Below, in pieces: positions 17,247 through 25,032 of a stretch of DNA of 64,000 nucleotides. The stretch spans positions 744,001 to 808,000 of the forward strand of contig NZ_JAGHKP010000004.1 of assembly GCF_017742215.1 (NCBI RefSeq). The letters are read 5' to 3'. This stretch comes from Chitinophaga chungangae. GTDB lineage: Bacteria > Bacteroidota > Bacteroidia > Chitinophagales > Chitinophagaceae. A program made the position numbers and the translations under genes. The number at the start of each line of letters is the position of its first letter. Within the stretch, counting starts at the first letter, position 1. Under the pieces are notes generated by a model, which ran no database searches, had not been told where the DNA came from, and was given only the letters and a program-made list of their open reading frames with translations.

Positions 17247-17519
17247 TTGTTATCAGGGATAGATAAATTGAGATTATATATCATCCCGCTTTCAAAATAC
17301 TCAATCATAGTAGGAAACGGGTGTCATAAGAAAACCAGGAGATTGCAGGACACTCCGGAGTGCAGTAAAGCCTGGAATCTGCTTGTTGAAATTGACAAAC
17401 GATTAAAAGAACGAATCGCCAATGGTGAAATTATTTGGAAACAATTCTGGTTTGATGAAAAATGCACCACATATGATAAACTGACAGGTAATTTGCATTT
17501 TGAAATAGGTGACTGCTAA
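17247..17519 (+). pseudogene. C-terminal remnant of a RelE/HigB-like toxin (first gene of a TAC module)
   Basis: About 90 codons with no ATG; TTG at 17247 or 17268 are the only start options. The segment LRLYIIPLSKYSIIVGNGCHK, then KTRRLQDTPECSKAWNLLVE and IDKRL, ending LTGNLHFEIGDC, resembles the C-terminal half of Bacteroidota RelE/HigB-type toxins (LRLYCI...VILGNGG.K.T...ID, ending dLxFxI). The N-terminal half is missing: less than 120 bases separate it from the rpsA terminator and they do not supply it in any frame. It lies 8 bases before the HTH antitoxin gene, is AT-rich, and is followed by a SecB-like gene. It is most likely 5'-truncated and inactive; a short functional protein from TTG is the alternative. 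Confidence 0.5.
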
Positions 17520-17527
17520 CTTTTACC

Positions 17528-17923
17528 ATGAAAACAAAATTTGATAAGATCGCTGAACGTATACCTGCCCATACACGGCTTATGGTATCGAAATGGTTTG
17601 ACATCACGGAACGAATTTTAGAGATTCTGACCGAAAAAGGTATGACGCAGAAAGATCTGGCTGATCTTTTAGGCAAGAATGAATCGGAAATCAGCAAATG
17701 GATGAAAGGCGCCCATAATTTCACCCTTGATACAATTGCAAAAATTGAAATTGCACTTGGTGAAACGATTCTGTCATCACCTAACGCACGGAAAAAGGAA
17801 TTTATCGTAGGTGAGGCCCGCGTTTTAAAAGAGGTTTTTATTGATCCGACAAGCGGAGGGACTGCCGCTCAAACTTTAGACAACCAGGTAACGATATCTA
17901 TTAAGCAAGAATTGTCATTTTAG
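17528..17923 (+). CDS. XRE-family antitoxin of a TAC-like module
   Basis: 131 residues. An HTH_3/Xre domain spans residues ~30-85: ITERILEILTEKGMTQKDLAD, LLGKNESEISKWMKGAHNFT, LDTIAKIEIALG. The N-terminus (MKTKFDKIAERIPAHTRLMV) is like HigA-type antitoxins. About 40 residues follow the HTH (EARVLKEVFIDPTSGGTAAQ then TLDNQVTISIKQELSF); in characterised TAC systems such a tail is the chaperone-addiction region that SecB-like chaperones bind, and I infer that role here. It lies 8 bases after the toxin remnant and 5 before the chaperone gene. Hand count of line 17581-17640 gives 38% GC against about 60% in the SusC gene, a sign of transfer. Confidence 0.75.
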   Translation: MKTKFDKIAERIPAHTRLMVSKWFDITERILEILTEKGMTQKDLADLLGKNESEISKWMKGAHNFTLDTIAKIEIALGETILSSPNARKKEFIVGEARVLKEVFIDPTSGGTAAQTLDNQVTISIKQELSF

Positions 17924-17928
17924 GAAAT

Positions 17929-18384
17929 ATGCAGTTTGGAGTTCAATATAAAAGTTTAAAATTAGTAGACTTCAAAGAAGAAATGCTGGAAGCGGTTGGT
18001 AATTCGGGCCGGGAAGGCAGATTGACCATTGATGCGTCAGTAGGGGTGCAAAAGGAAACAAAAATACTTACCGCTAAAATTCTTGTAGAAATATTTACAG
18101 GATCAGAGGATGCTGAAGAGGCGTCGGTTTTTGTCGGCTTAATATCCACCCAATCCGATTTTACACTTACCAACTGGGACGAAATAGTTAAAAACCTGGA
18201 AGGTGGTAAATATGATGTGCCGGATGAGTTACAGGCGAATTTAATCCGCATTGCTTATGATACTACCCGAGGTATGTTGAGAGTAAAAGCCCAGGGCAAT
18301 ATTTTACAGAATATATTATTGCCGGTTTTTAATCCTTTGGGCTATGTTAAAGCGAAACGAGATGAAATAAATCGTGGAAAATAA
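17929..18384 (+). CDS. SecB-like chaperone of a TAC module
   Basis: 151 residues. The strand pattern and the C-terminal phrase, LQANLIRIAYDTTRGMLRVK followed by AQGNILQNILLPVFNP, match the SecB fold (IAY-T-RG-l-.k..G......LPv.NP). Chromosomal SecB is an export chaperone; SecB-like proteins next to HTH antitoxins control toxin-antitoxin pairs. Position 5 bases after the antitoxin and low GC (line 18061-18120 about 33%) point to the latter. A free-standing export SecB is the alternative. Start ATG at 17929 is the first in frame. Confidence 0.7.
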   Translation: MQFGVQYKSLKLVDFKEEMLEAVGNSGREGRLTIDASVGVQKETKILTAKILVEIFTGSEDAEEASVFVGLISTQSDFTLTNWDEIVKNLEGGKYDVPDELQANLIRIAYDTTRGMLRVKAQGNILQNILLPVFNPLGYVKAKRDEINRGK

Positions 18385-18630
18385 TGAACGGGGTGCACAA
18401 CAACCTTGTATACTGATTTACTTGGGAAATTTTTTACGCTACACTACAAATCCCTCAGCGAAAACGTTTTCGCTTTTACTTGCAGCAGCAACTATCATTC
18501 CGCTGAAATCCTTTATTCATCAGCCTTTCAGGATACCTATATACTCATAGCCAAAATTTATTAGGATAGTTTTAACACTTCTCCTACCTTCGCAACCTAT
18601 TTAGTCTATAAAATTAATAGGGTTATAACC

Positions 18631-21600
18631 ATGCGACACTTTTTCAAGTTAACCCTGCTTTTGCTATTGACCAACCTAGCTATTTATGCGCAAAGCAGGA
18701 AAATCACCGGTAAAGTTTCTACCGCAGACGGACAGCCGTTACCCGGCGTAACCGTTTTCATCAAAGGCACCTCCACCGGCACCATCACCGCGGCAGACGG
18801 CAGTTACAGCCTCGACGTGCCAGGCAATGCAGCCGATCTTACGTTCTCCCTCATCGGGATGGAAACGTTCACTCAACCGCTCTCCGGCCTCGCTTCCTAC
18901 AACGTAACGCTCAAAACCAGCGACAAACAACTGCAGGAAGTAGTGGTCACCGCACTCGGCATTTCCCGCGCCACCAAAGCCCTCGGCTACGCCGTGCAGG
19001 AAGTGAAAAGCGCGGAACTGCAAACCCGCCCCACCAACGCATTGGGCGCGCTTTCCGGCAAAGTGGCCGGTTTGCAGGTGATCTCCTCCGGCGGTAACAT
19101 GGGCGGTTCCACAAGAGTGCTGCTGCGCGGCATCAATTCCATTTCCGGCAACAACCAGCCGCTGTTCGTGATCGACGGCATCACTATCGACAATGCGGAC
19201 ATGAACACCAAAAGTACCGTCAATTCCTCCGCGGGTAAAGATGTGGGCAATATGATCCAGGACCTGAACCCGGATGATATCGAAAGCATCAACGTGCTGA
19301 AAGGCCCTGCCGCCGCCGCATTGTACGGCACTCGCGCAGCCAACGGCGTGTTTGTGATCACTACCAAAAAAGGCCGTGCCGGCAAAGGTTTCGACGTAAC
19401 GCTCAACTCCGGCCTCGAATTCGAACGGCTCACGCGCCTGCCCGAACGCCAGCATTTGTACGGCGGCGGTAAAAGCAACACGTTCCAGACCGCTACCATC
19501 AACGGTACCGTTTACAACATCGTGGATTACGGCATGGACGAAAGCTGGGGACCTAAACTGGACGGCACGCCAGTGTTGCACTGGTACAACCTCGACCCCG
19601 AATACGCAGACGATTACCTGAAACCGCAACCCTGGTCGTATCCCAAATCAGACGTGGAAGATTTCTTCCGCACCGGCCTTGCGTCCAGCAACAATATCGC
19701 CATCAGCGGCGGCAACGAAAACCAGGCTTTCCGTCTTTCCTACACCAACCGCACCGTGCGCGGCACCGTGCCGAACTCGGACCTGCACAGGAATACGCTG
19801 AACCTTTCCGGTTCTTCCCGCTTCGGTAAGTTCCTCGCCACCGCCAACGTGAACTATGTAAAAAATCAAAGTACCGGCAGGCCATGGACCGGCGCCAGCA
19901 ACCGCAACATCATGCTGGAAGCTTACCAGTGGGGACAAGTGCAGGTTGATTACGACAAACTGCGCGAATACAAACGCCCGGACGGCACGCCCCGAGCGTG
20001 GAACCGCAACAGCTACGAAAACACCGCCGCGGGCCGCGCCACCAAATACATCGACAATCCCTTCTGGAGCGCATACGAAAGTTATCTCGAAGAAAACCGC
20101 GACCGTTTTTATGGCAACATCGGCCTGTCTTACGACGTAAACAACTGGCTGCAGCTCAGCTCCAAAGTGAACGCCGATATTTATGATTACCAGAACCAGG
20201 ACAGGATCGCGGTATTTTCCCGCAGCCAAAGCTCCTACAACGAATATTCCAACAACTTCAGCGAGTTCAACTACGAATTCATCGCCAATGCGAAAAAACG
20301 CTGGAACGACATTTCGTTGTCTGCCTTCGCCGGCGGCAACATCATGAACCAGAAACGCCGTATCAGCAATGCCGCCACGCAGGGCGGCCTCATCATACCG
20401 GATTATTACAACCTGAAAAACGCAAGCAGCGTGCTTAACGAATCCAACTTCTTCCACAAAAGCATTTATTCGCTTTTCGGAAGCGTATCGCTGGGTTACA
20501 AAAGTTTCCTGTTCCTCGACGGAACTTTGCGCAACGACTGGAGCAGCACATTGCCGCTGGATAAAAACTCCTTCGCTTATCCTTCTGTGTCTACCTCTTT
20601 CGTGATCAGCGAACTCGGCGAATTGAAAAATTCCAGCTGGGTAGACCTGCTCAAGCTCCGCCTCAGCTGGGCGCAGGTGGGCAACGACACCGATCCTTAC
20701 CAATTGCTGAAAGCATACGAAGCCACACAGGCGTTCAACGGCAACGCCGGTTACAAACTTCCCAATATTTTCCCCAACGAAAACCTGAAACCGGAGATCA
20801 CTTCTTCGTTCGAAGCAGGCGTGAGCTTTAAGGCATTCCGCAACAGGCTCGGGCTGGACCTGACAGTGTACACCAACGACAGCCGCAACCAGATCATCAA
20901 TATCCCCGTTTCTACCGCTTTTGGTTATGAATCACAATTCATCAACGCGGGCGAGATCAACAACAAAGGCGTGGAAGTGAATCTGAACGTGGTGCCTATC
21001 ACCAACAAAAATTTCAACTGGGACGTGAACCTCAACTGGAGCGCCAACCGCAACGAAGTGGTGAAACTGACGGACGACGCCAGTAGCTATCCCATCAACG
21101 ATCCCACCGGCACGCTGGTGACCCTCGTGGCGCGTGAAGGCGAGCCTTACGGCCAGTTCCTGGGATATGATTTTGTGTACGACAACGAAGGCAATAAAGT
21201 GATCGGCCCGAACGGCGCTTACCTGCGCACGGAACAAATGGTGCCGCTGGGAAGCATCCTTCCCAAATGGCAATTCGGCATCGGTCAACGTTTTACTTAC
21301 AAACGCTGGGATGCAGGCATTCTCATCGACGGGCGAGTGGGCGGCAAAGTATTTTCACAGACCTACAAAGTGGGTATGCAGACCGGCGTGCTGAAACCCA
21401 CGGCTGAAAACGGCATCCGCGAAAACGGTCTCGTGCTGGACGGTGTGAACGGCACCGTAACGTTTAATCCCGACGGCACCTACAACGTAAGCGACACCAA
21501 AACGAACACCACGCGCATCTCCGCGATGGACTGGGCTTTGGGTTTCTCCAACGGTCCCACCACGCAGAGCATTTTCGACGGCACGTACGTAAAACTGCGC

Positions 21601-21816
21601 GAACTGACGGCGGGTTACACCATCCCGTTCTCCAAAAACAGCGTGGTGAGCCAGGTGCGCGTATCCGCCTACGGCAGGAACCTCTGGAACATTTACACGG
21701 TGAACGATTACATCGATCCGGAGCTGACCAACAGCGGCGGCAACATCCAGGGCATCGAAGGCGGCAACCTGCCGATACCGGCCACTTTCGGGTTTAACGT
21801 ACAGGTGAAATTCTAG
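18631..21816 (+). CDS. SusC/RagA-family TonB-linked outer-membrane transporter
   Basis: 1061 residues. Signal peptide 1-21 (LTNLAIYAQ), carboxypeptidase-regulatory-like domain ~24-100 (ITGKVSTADGQPLPGVTVFI and KGTSTGTITAADGSYSLDVP), then the plug (QLQEVVVTALGISRATKALG, LRGINSISGNNQPLFVIDGI, DIESINVLKGPAAAALYGTR) and a 22-strand barrel ending NIQGIEGGNLPIPATFGFNV QVKF. SusC proteins import large nutrients or peptides with TonB energy; SusD caps them. The partner is 14 bases downstream. No glycoside hydrolase, peptidase or sigma/anti-sigma gene lies next to it, so the substrate cannot be deduced. The upstream region has a TACCTTCG box (18585-18592). Confidence 0.95.
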   Translation: MRHFFKLTLLLLLTNLAIYAQSRKITGKVSTADGQPLPGVTVFIKGTSTGTITAADGSYSLDVPGNAADLTFSLIGMETFTQPLSGLASYNVTLKTSDKQLQEVVVTALGISRATKALGYAVQEVKSAELQTRPTNALGALSGKVAGLQVISSGGNMGGSTRVLLRGINSISGNNQPLFVIDGITIDNADMNTKSTVNSSAGKDVGNMIQDLNPDDIESINVLKGPAAAALYGTRAANGVFVITTKKGRAGKGFDVTLNSGLEFERLTRLPERQHLYGGGKSNTFQTATINGTVYNIVDYGMDESWGPKLDGTPVLHWYNLDPEYADDYLKPQPWSYPKSDVEDFFRTGLASSNNIAISGGNENQAFRLSYTNRTVRGTVPNSDLHRNTLNLSGSSRFGKFLATANVNYVKNQSTGRPWTGASNRNIMLEAYQWGQVQVDYDKLREYKRPDGTPRAWNRNSYENTAAGRATKYIDNPFWSAYESYLEENRDRFYGNIGLSYDVNNWLQLSSKVNADIYDYQNQDRIAVFSRSQSSYNEYSNNFSEFNYEFIANAKKRWNDISLSAFAGGNIMNQKRRISNAATQGGLIIPDYYNLKNASSVLNESNFFHKSIYSLFGSVSLGYKSFLFLDGTLRNDWSSTLPLDKNSFAYPSVSTSFVISELGELKNSSWVDLLKLRLSWAQVGNDTDPYQLLKAYEATQAFNGNAGYKLPNIFPNENLKPEITSSFEAGVSFKAFRNRLGLDLTVYTNDSRNQIINIPVSTAFGYESQFINAGEINNKGVEVNLNVVPITNKNFNWDVNLNWSANRNEVVKLTDDASSYPINDPTGTLVTLVAREGEPYGQFLGYDFVYDNEGNKVIGPNGAYLRTEQMVPLGSILPKWQFGIGQRFTYKRWDAGILIDGRVGGKVFSQTYKVGMQTGVLKPTAENGIRENGLVLDGVNGTVTFNPDGTYNVSDTKTNTTRISAMDWALGFSNGPTTQSIFDGTYVKLRELTAGYTIPFSKNSVVSQVRVSAYGRNLWNIYTVNDYIDPELTNSGGNIQGIEGGNLPIPATFGFNVQVKF

Positions 21817-21830
21817 TAAACTGAAGCATC

Positions 21831-23366
21831 ATGAAACAACATCTTTCTAAAATATATACGCTGGCGTTAAGCGCGGTATTGCTCCTCAGCGCATGCAGCG
21901 ACGACAAGTTCGAAGACATCAACAAGGACCCCAACAGGCCTTCCGATGTGCCTACCACCACCATTCTTTCCCAGGCGCAGAAGCAGCTCCTGGATAACCT
22001 TCGCGGCTCCGCCGGCAACTTCCGGGGAAGCATGCTGTTCGCGCAGTATTTTTCGCAGAACCAGTACACCAACGAAAGCCGGTACGATCTGCCGAGAGCG
22101 AATTCAGACCTGTACTGGGACAACACTTACAAAGCGCTGAACAATCTCGAAGAGATCATCCGCCTCAACACCGACCCGCTCACAAAAGTAAAAGTGACGG
22201 CAAACGTAGGCCCGAACGAAAACCAGATCGCCATTGCGCGCATCCTGAAATCGTATGCCTTCATTTCCCTCACCGATGCGTTCGGCGATGTGCCTTACAG
22301 CTCCTACGGCAGCGACGATCCTGATTTCCAGGCGCTGAAGCAAAGCCCGGCCATTGTGAAACCGAAATACGCGCCGCAGGAAAAGATCTATACAGACATC
22401 CTGAAGGAACTGAAAGAAGCGGCCGCGCAACTGGACGTAAACGCGAACACTTTCGGCAACTACGACGGTATTTACAAGGGCCGTCCTGACCTCTGGAAAC
22501 GTTTTGCCAACTCGCTGAGGCTGCGCGCCGCCATCCGTGTACGCGCCAAATTGCCGCAATTAGCTGAAACCCACATCCAGGAAGCGATCGCGGGCGGGTT
22601 GATACAGAACAACGCGCAAAACGCGACGCTGAAATACGAAACCAAAGCGCCGAACGAAGCGCCGCTGTACCGCATCACGGTTACCGAAAACCGCCGCGAC
22701 TTCTCTGTTTCGCACCTGCTGATCGATGTGCTGAAAGGAGAGACGGGCCCCTTCCTTGCGCCAGACCCGCGTTTGAAAGTGTATGCGCGTGTGAACAAAA
22801 ACAACGAATACATTGGCCAGCCGTATGGTCTGAACGCTTCCGTTGCTTCCATCCTGAAAGCCGAAGACATCAGTTTGCCCGGCACGCTGGTGAATGCGGC
22901 GGATTATGCGGAAGTGCTGCTGGAATATGCGGAAGTGAATTTCCTGCTGTCTGAATACCGCAGCTGGAGCCAGGCTGATTATGTGAAAGGAGTGCAGGCT
23001 TCGTTGGAAAAATGGGGCGTGGACCCTGTAGCTGCCGCGGCCTATGTAACGCTGCTGCCGCCTGCTTCGCAGGAAACGGTGCTGTCGCAGAAATATCTCG
23101 CGCTGTACATGCAGGGCAACGAAGCCTGGGCGGAGATCCGCAGAACAGGTTACCCGCGCTTCCTCGTAAAACCCGGCGATGTGGTATGGCCCGATGCGCC
23201 TGGCGCGGCGGAGAACAAAAAATTCATTCCCCTTTTCGGCACTGCCATCCCGGCGAGGGTATATTATCCGCAGAAGGAGCAGACCGTGAACCGGGAAAAT
23301 TACCAGGCCGCGCTGACCGCACAGGGCAACGACCGGCTGGACACCAAGGTGTGGTGGAACAGATAA
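21831..23366 (+). CDS. SusD/RagB-family nutrient-binding outer-membrane lipoprotein (SusD-like_2 type)
   Basis: 511 residues. A lipoprotein signal ends at Cys22 (LLLSAC-S). The N-terminal phrase FEDINKDPNRPSDVPTTTIL followed by YDLPRANSDLYWDNTYKALN NLEEI is typical of the SusD-like_2 family rather than classic SusD. TPR-like helices follow, and the C-terminus (YPRFLVKPGDVVWPDAPG..RVYYPQKEQTVNRENYQAAL) matches the family. It is surface-exposed, delivering ligand to the SusC barrel encoded just upstream. A terminator lies 20 bases after the stop, so the pair forms a two-gene operon. Confidence 0.93.
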   Translation: MKQHLSKIYTLALSAVLLLSACSDDKFEDINKDPNRPSDVPTTTILSQAQKQLLDNLRGSAGNFRGSMLFAQYFSQNQYTNESRYDLPRANSDLYWDNTYKALNNLEEIIRLNTDPLTKVKVTANVGPNENQIAIARILKSYAFISLTDAFGDVPYSSYGSDDPDFQALKQSPAIVKPKYAPQEKIYTDILKELKEAAAQLDVNANTFGNYDGIYKGRPDLWKRFANSLRLRAAIRVRAKLPQLAETHIQEAIAGGLIQNNAQNATLKYETKAPNEAPLYRITVTENRRDFSVSHLLIDVLKGETGPFLAPDPRLKVYARVNKNNEYIGQPYGLNASVASILKAEDISLPGTLVNAADYAEVLLEYAEVNFLLSEYRSWSQADYVKGVQASLEKWGVDPVAAAAYVTLLPPASQETVLSQKYLALYMQGNEAWAEIRRTGYPRFLVKPGDVVWPDAPGAAENKKFIPLFGTAIPARVYYPQKEQTVNRENYQAALTAQGNDRLDTKVWWNR

Positions 23367-23386
23367 CGATCGTTTATATTGACAAG

Positions 23387-23421
23387 AAAACGGCAGGAGC
23401 GGAAGTTTCTGCCGTTTTTTT
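23387..23421 (+). terminator. terminator of the susC/susD operon
   Basis: Stem AAACGGCAG/CTGCCGTTT with a 12-nt loop and a run of T residues, 21 bases past the SusD stop. Confidence 0.88.
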
Positions 23422-23510
23422 CGCTGGTTACCATCGGCGATATTGGCGTATTCGGGTGTTGCAAGGGGGGCGGGCGTCCGCATATTGTTCACATCCAGGG
23501 CGGCCGTTTA

Positions 23511-23665
23511 CTGGCCTTGTACCGACCTGTACCGCTATCTGCCGGTTTGTATCAGCCTTGTATCCGCATCTTGCTGGCCGTTAGACGGCCTCTGGTCGGC
23601 CTTGTTCCGGCCTGTATTCCCTATCTTACTGGCCTGTATCGGCCTTGCACCTCCTTGCTTTGCCG
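23511..23665. repeat. four degenerate ~34-36-bp tandem repeat units
   Basis: Between the susD terminator and the HAD gene, short phrases GGCCTTGTA, CCTGTACC, TTGTATC and GCCTGTAT recur. They can be laid out as about four units (starting near 23512, 23546, 23597 and 23633), each roughly TGTAYC-rGCCTTGTAYCC-gcATCTT-CTGGCC. Unit boundaries are approximate. The block lies in an interval of about 325 bases (23422-23746) with no convincing gene; the plus-strand frames through it only translate the repeat. Confidence 0.5.
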
Positions 23666-23746
23666 GTAGTTTTAGTAGGGATCTGTGGTATAGTAAAAGC
23701 GTTCCCTCCTAATGATACCGTAGCAGAACCGTAGCAAATTCCCGGT

Positions 23747-24406
23747 CTACCTGCGCAGCAATTCCAGCTGTTCGTCGCCGAACTGCAGGAGGGAATCCAG
23801 CTTCATATCGGCCAGTACGAACTTCGGTTCCGTTCTTTTATGGGCTTCCGGCACTACTACCACTTTCATGCGGGCGGCTTTGGCGGCGATCATGCCGGTT
23901 ACGGAATCTTCAAAAGCAAGGCAATCCAGGGGGCTGGCGTTGAGCTCGCCGGCGCAGGCGAGGTAAACGGCGGGATGTGGCTTGCCGTAGGGCTCGTATT
24001 CGGCGGAGACAACTGCCTGGAAAGCGGAACGGATGTCCAGGTGTTTGAGGACGGCCTGGATGAGGCTCATGGGGGAGGAAGAGGCGAGGCCGATGTTAAA
24101 ACCGCGGCTGTGGAAGAAATCCAGGATATAATGAAGCCCTTCCATGCCCTGGCCTTCGTGCAGGATCTTGTGAGTAACGCTGCTGACGATCTCGGTGGTG
24201 ACCTGTTCGGCGCTTTTGCTGTTCCATTTGAAATGATTGTGCCAATAGCTCACTACTTCCTTGGTTCTCAGGCCGGTAGTAAGGTGGGTCAGTTCGGGGG
24301 AGAGGGAAACGCCTACCGTGGAGAATACTTCCCGCATGGCGATGCCCCAGAGGGGCTCGGAATCCACCAGGAGGCCGTCCATGTCAAAAATCACCGTATT
24401 GATCAT
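23747..24406 (-). CDS. HAD-superfamily sugar-phosphatase (HxpB/YniC or beta-phosphoglucomutase type)
   Basis: 219 residues from the ATG at 24406; a longer frame upstream is rejected because a perfect -7 box (24426-24433) lies in it. HAD motif I is FDMDGLLVDSE (Asp8, Asp10), motif II is ASSSPMSLI, motif III is KPHPAVYL, motif IV is AFEDSVTGMIAAKAA. The helical cap between motifs I and II (WHNHFKWNSKSAEQV) is of the C1 type found in 2-deoxyglucose-6-phosphate/hexitol phosphatases. Expected role: cytoplasmic dephosphorylation of sugar phosphates. Substrate is not determined by the sequence. Confidence 0.88.
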   Translation of the reverse strand: MINTVIFDMDGLLVDSEPLWGIAMREVFSTVGVSLSPELTHLTTGLRTKEVVSYWHNHFKWNSKSAEQVTTEIVSSVTHKILHEGQGMEGLHYILDFFHSRGFNIGLASSSPMSLIQAVLKHLDIRSAFQAVVSAEYEPYGKPHPAVYLACAGELNASPLDCLAFEDSVTGMIAAKAARMKVVVVPEAHKRTEPKFVLADMKLDSLLQFGDEQLELLRR

Positions 24407-24425
24407 TATCGTACTTTTTGCGCCG

Positions 24426-24433
24426 CAAAGGTA
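24426..24433 (-). promoter_or_regulatory. -7 box of the HAD phosphatase gene
   Basis: Minus-strand TACCTTTG followed by CGG, 20 bases before the ATG at 24406; a perfect match to TAnnTTTG. Confidence 0.65.
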
Positions 24434-24434
24434 C

Positions 24435-24728
24435 GAAGCGCCGGGCGAAAAAAGCGCTTTGCGGGGCTGAACGCACTGCCGCGCGGGCGGCTTTGTTGTC
24501 GCAAGCCGTTTTCGGGCCAAAGCGCCCGGGCGGGCGGAACGGATTGCAATAACCGGAACTTTGTGCCGGAATAATCTTTCAGAATCGATGCACTTTACGG
24601 CGCAAATGCCTTTTGAAGCACGGATGCCGCCCCGAAAAAGAGCCGCGTTCCGTGCCACCGGTCGTTCGGGCCCCCCAACGCACCCCTTCCGCAGTGAAAC
24701 CGATCACAGGCCCCTCAAACCCAGTTCG
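24435..24728. other. GC-rich intergenic stretch, nothing recognised
   Basis: Nearly 300 bases between the divergent HAD and sulfite reductase promoters. No coding frame is convincing; a long minus-strand frame here only extends the HAD gene beyond its promoter. Confidence 0.5.
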
Positions 24729-24743
24729 TTAGAAATTTTCTAA
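24729..24743. promoter_or_regulatory. perfect dyad upstream of the sulfite reductase promoter, candidate operator
   Basis: TTAGAAA-T-TTTCTAA, a 7+1+7 perfect inverted repeat ending 30 bases upstream of the -33 element at 24774. The position suits an activator site. The binding protein is unknown. Confidence 0.4.
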
Positions 24744-24773
24744 AATCCACCCCTGTTTTTTATCAAAAAAAGT

Positions 24774-24804
24774 TTTGTGTTTACGGCCCGGACGTATACC
24801 TTTG
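24774..24804 (+). promoter_or_regulatory. promoter of the sulfite reductase/siroheme operon
   Basis: TTTG (24774-24777), 19 bases, TACCTTTG (24797-24804): consensus Bacteroidota promoter. The first structural gene starts 228 bases downstream, leaving a long leader that carries the Cys peptide and attenuator. Confidence 0.8.
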
Positions 24805-24854
24805 TATTACTCTACAAATTCTATAGGAAAATGGGCAATAAAGTTTCGACGACA

Positions 24855-24902
24855 ATGAAAGTAAATATGCGCATGTGCTGTTGGTCAGTCTCAACCGACT
24901 GA
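24855..24902 (+). CDS. 15-residue cysteine leader peptide
   Basis: ATG at 24855 gives MKVNMRMCCWSVSTD then TGA. Two adjacent Cys codons (TGC TGT, 24876-24881) sit mid-peptide in front of an operon for sulfide production. The last six codons and stop overlap a hairpin (TCAGTC/GACTGA, 24885-24902), as stem 1 of an attenuator does. I infer that ribosome stalling at the Cys codons when cysteinyl-tRNA is scarce opens this stem and favours read-through into the operon. Confidence 0.7.
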   Translation: MKVNMRMCCWSVSTD

Positions 24903-24982
24903 AGGAGGACGCTATATATGGATCATCTGTATTCAGAATCATACCACGACGGCCTCCGATATGCAAACGGGGGCTTTGTTTA
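24885..24982 (+). promoter_or_regulatory. transcription attenuator controlled by the Cys leader peptide
   Basis: Three mutually constrained elements are visible. Stem 1 is TCAGTC/GACTGA (24885-24890/24897-24902), overlapping the leader's end. GGAGG (24904-24908) can pair with CCTCC (24953-24957) as an antiterminator. The same CCTCC is part of the terminator stem GCCTCCG/CGGGGGC (24952-24958/24968-24974, one G-T pair), which is followed by TTTGTTTA. The arrangement is the classic trp-type attenuator, here with Cys codons. The antiterminator is only 5 bp, so its strength is uncertain. Confidence 0.6.
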
Positions 24983-25032
24983 TATAGGAAGTAGTTATGA
25001 ATACCATTAAATAACGAGCAATTCAATTTATC

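Noticed and set aside
23379..23669. Small ORFs translated through the repeat block after susD
   Set aside because: They only translate the repeats and the terminator; no start context.
24407..24658. Longer HAD gene start (ATG at 24658)
   Set aside because: A perfect -7 box at 24426-24433 lies inside the extension and the HAD domain begins right at the ATG at 24406.
24997..25014. Five-codon ORF (MNTIK) just before the sulfite reductase gene
   Set aside because: Too short and without regulatory residues; likely chance.
24805..25032. Metabolite riboswitch (e.g. SAM type) in the sulfite reductase leader
   Set aside because: No known riboswitch core was recognised; the Cys leader peptide and terminator explain the leader more simply.
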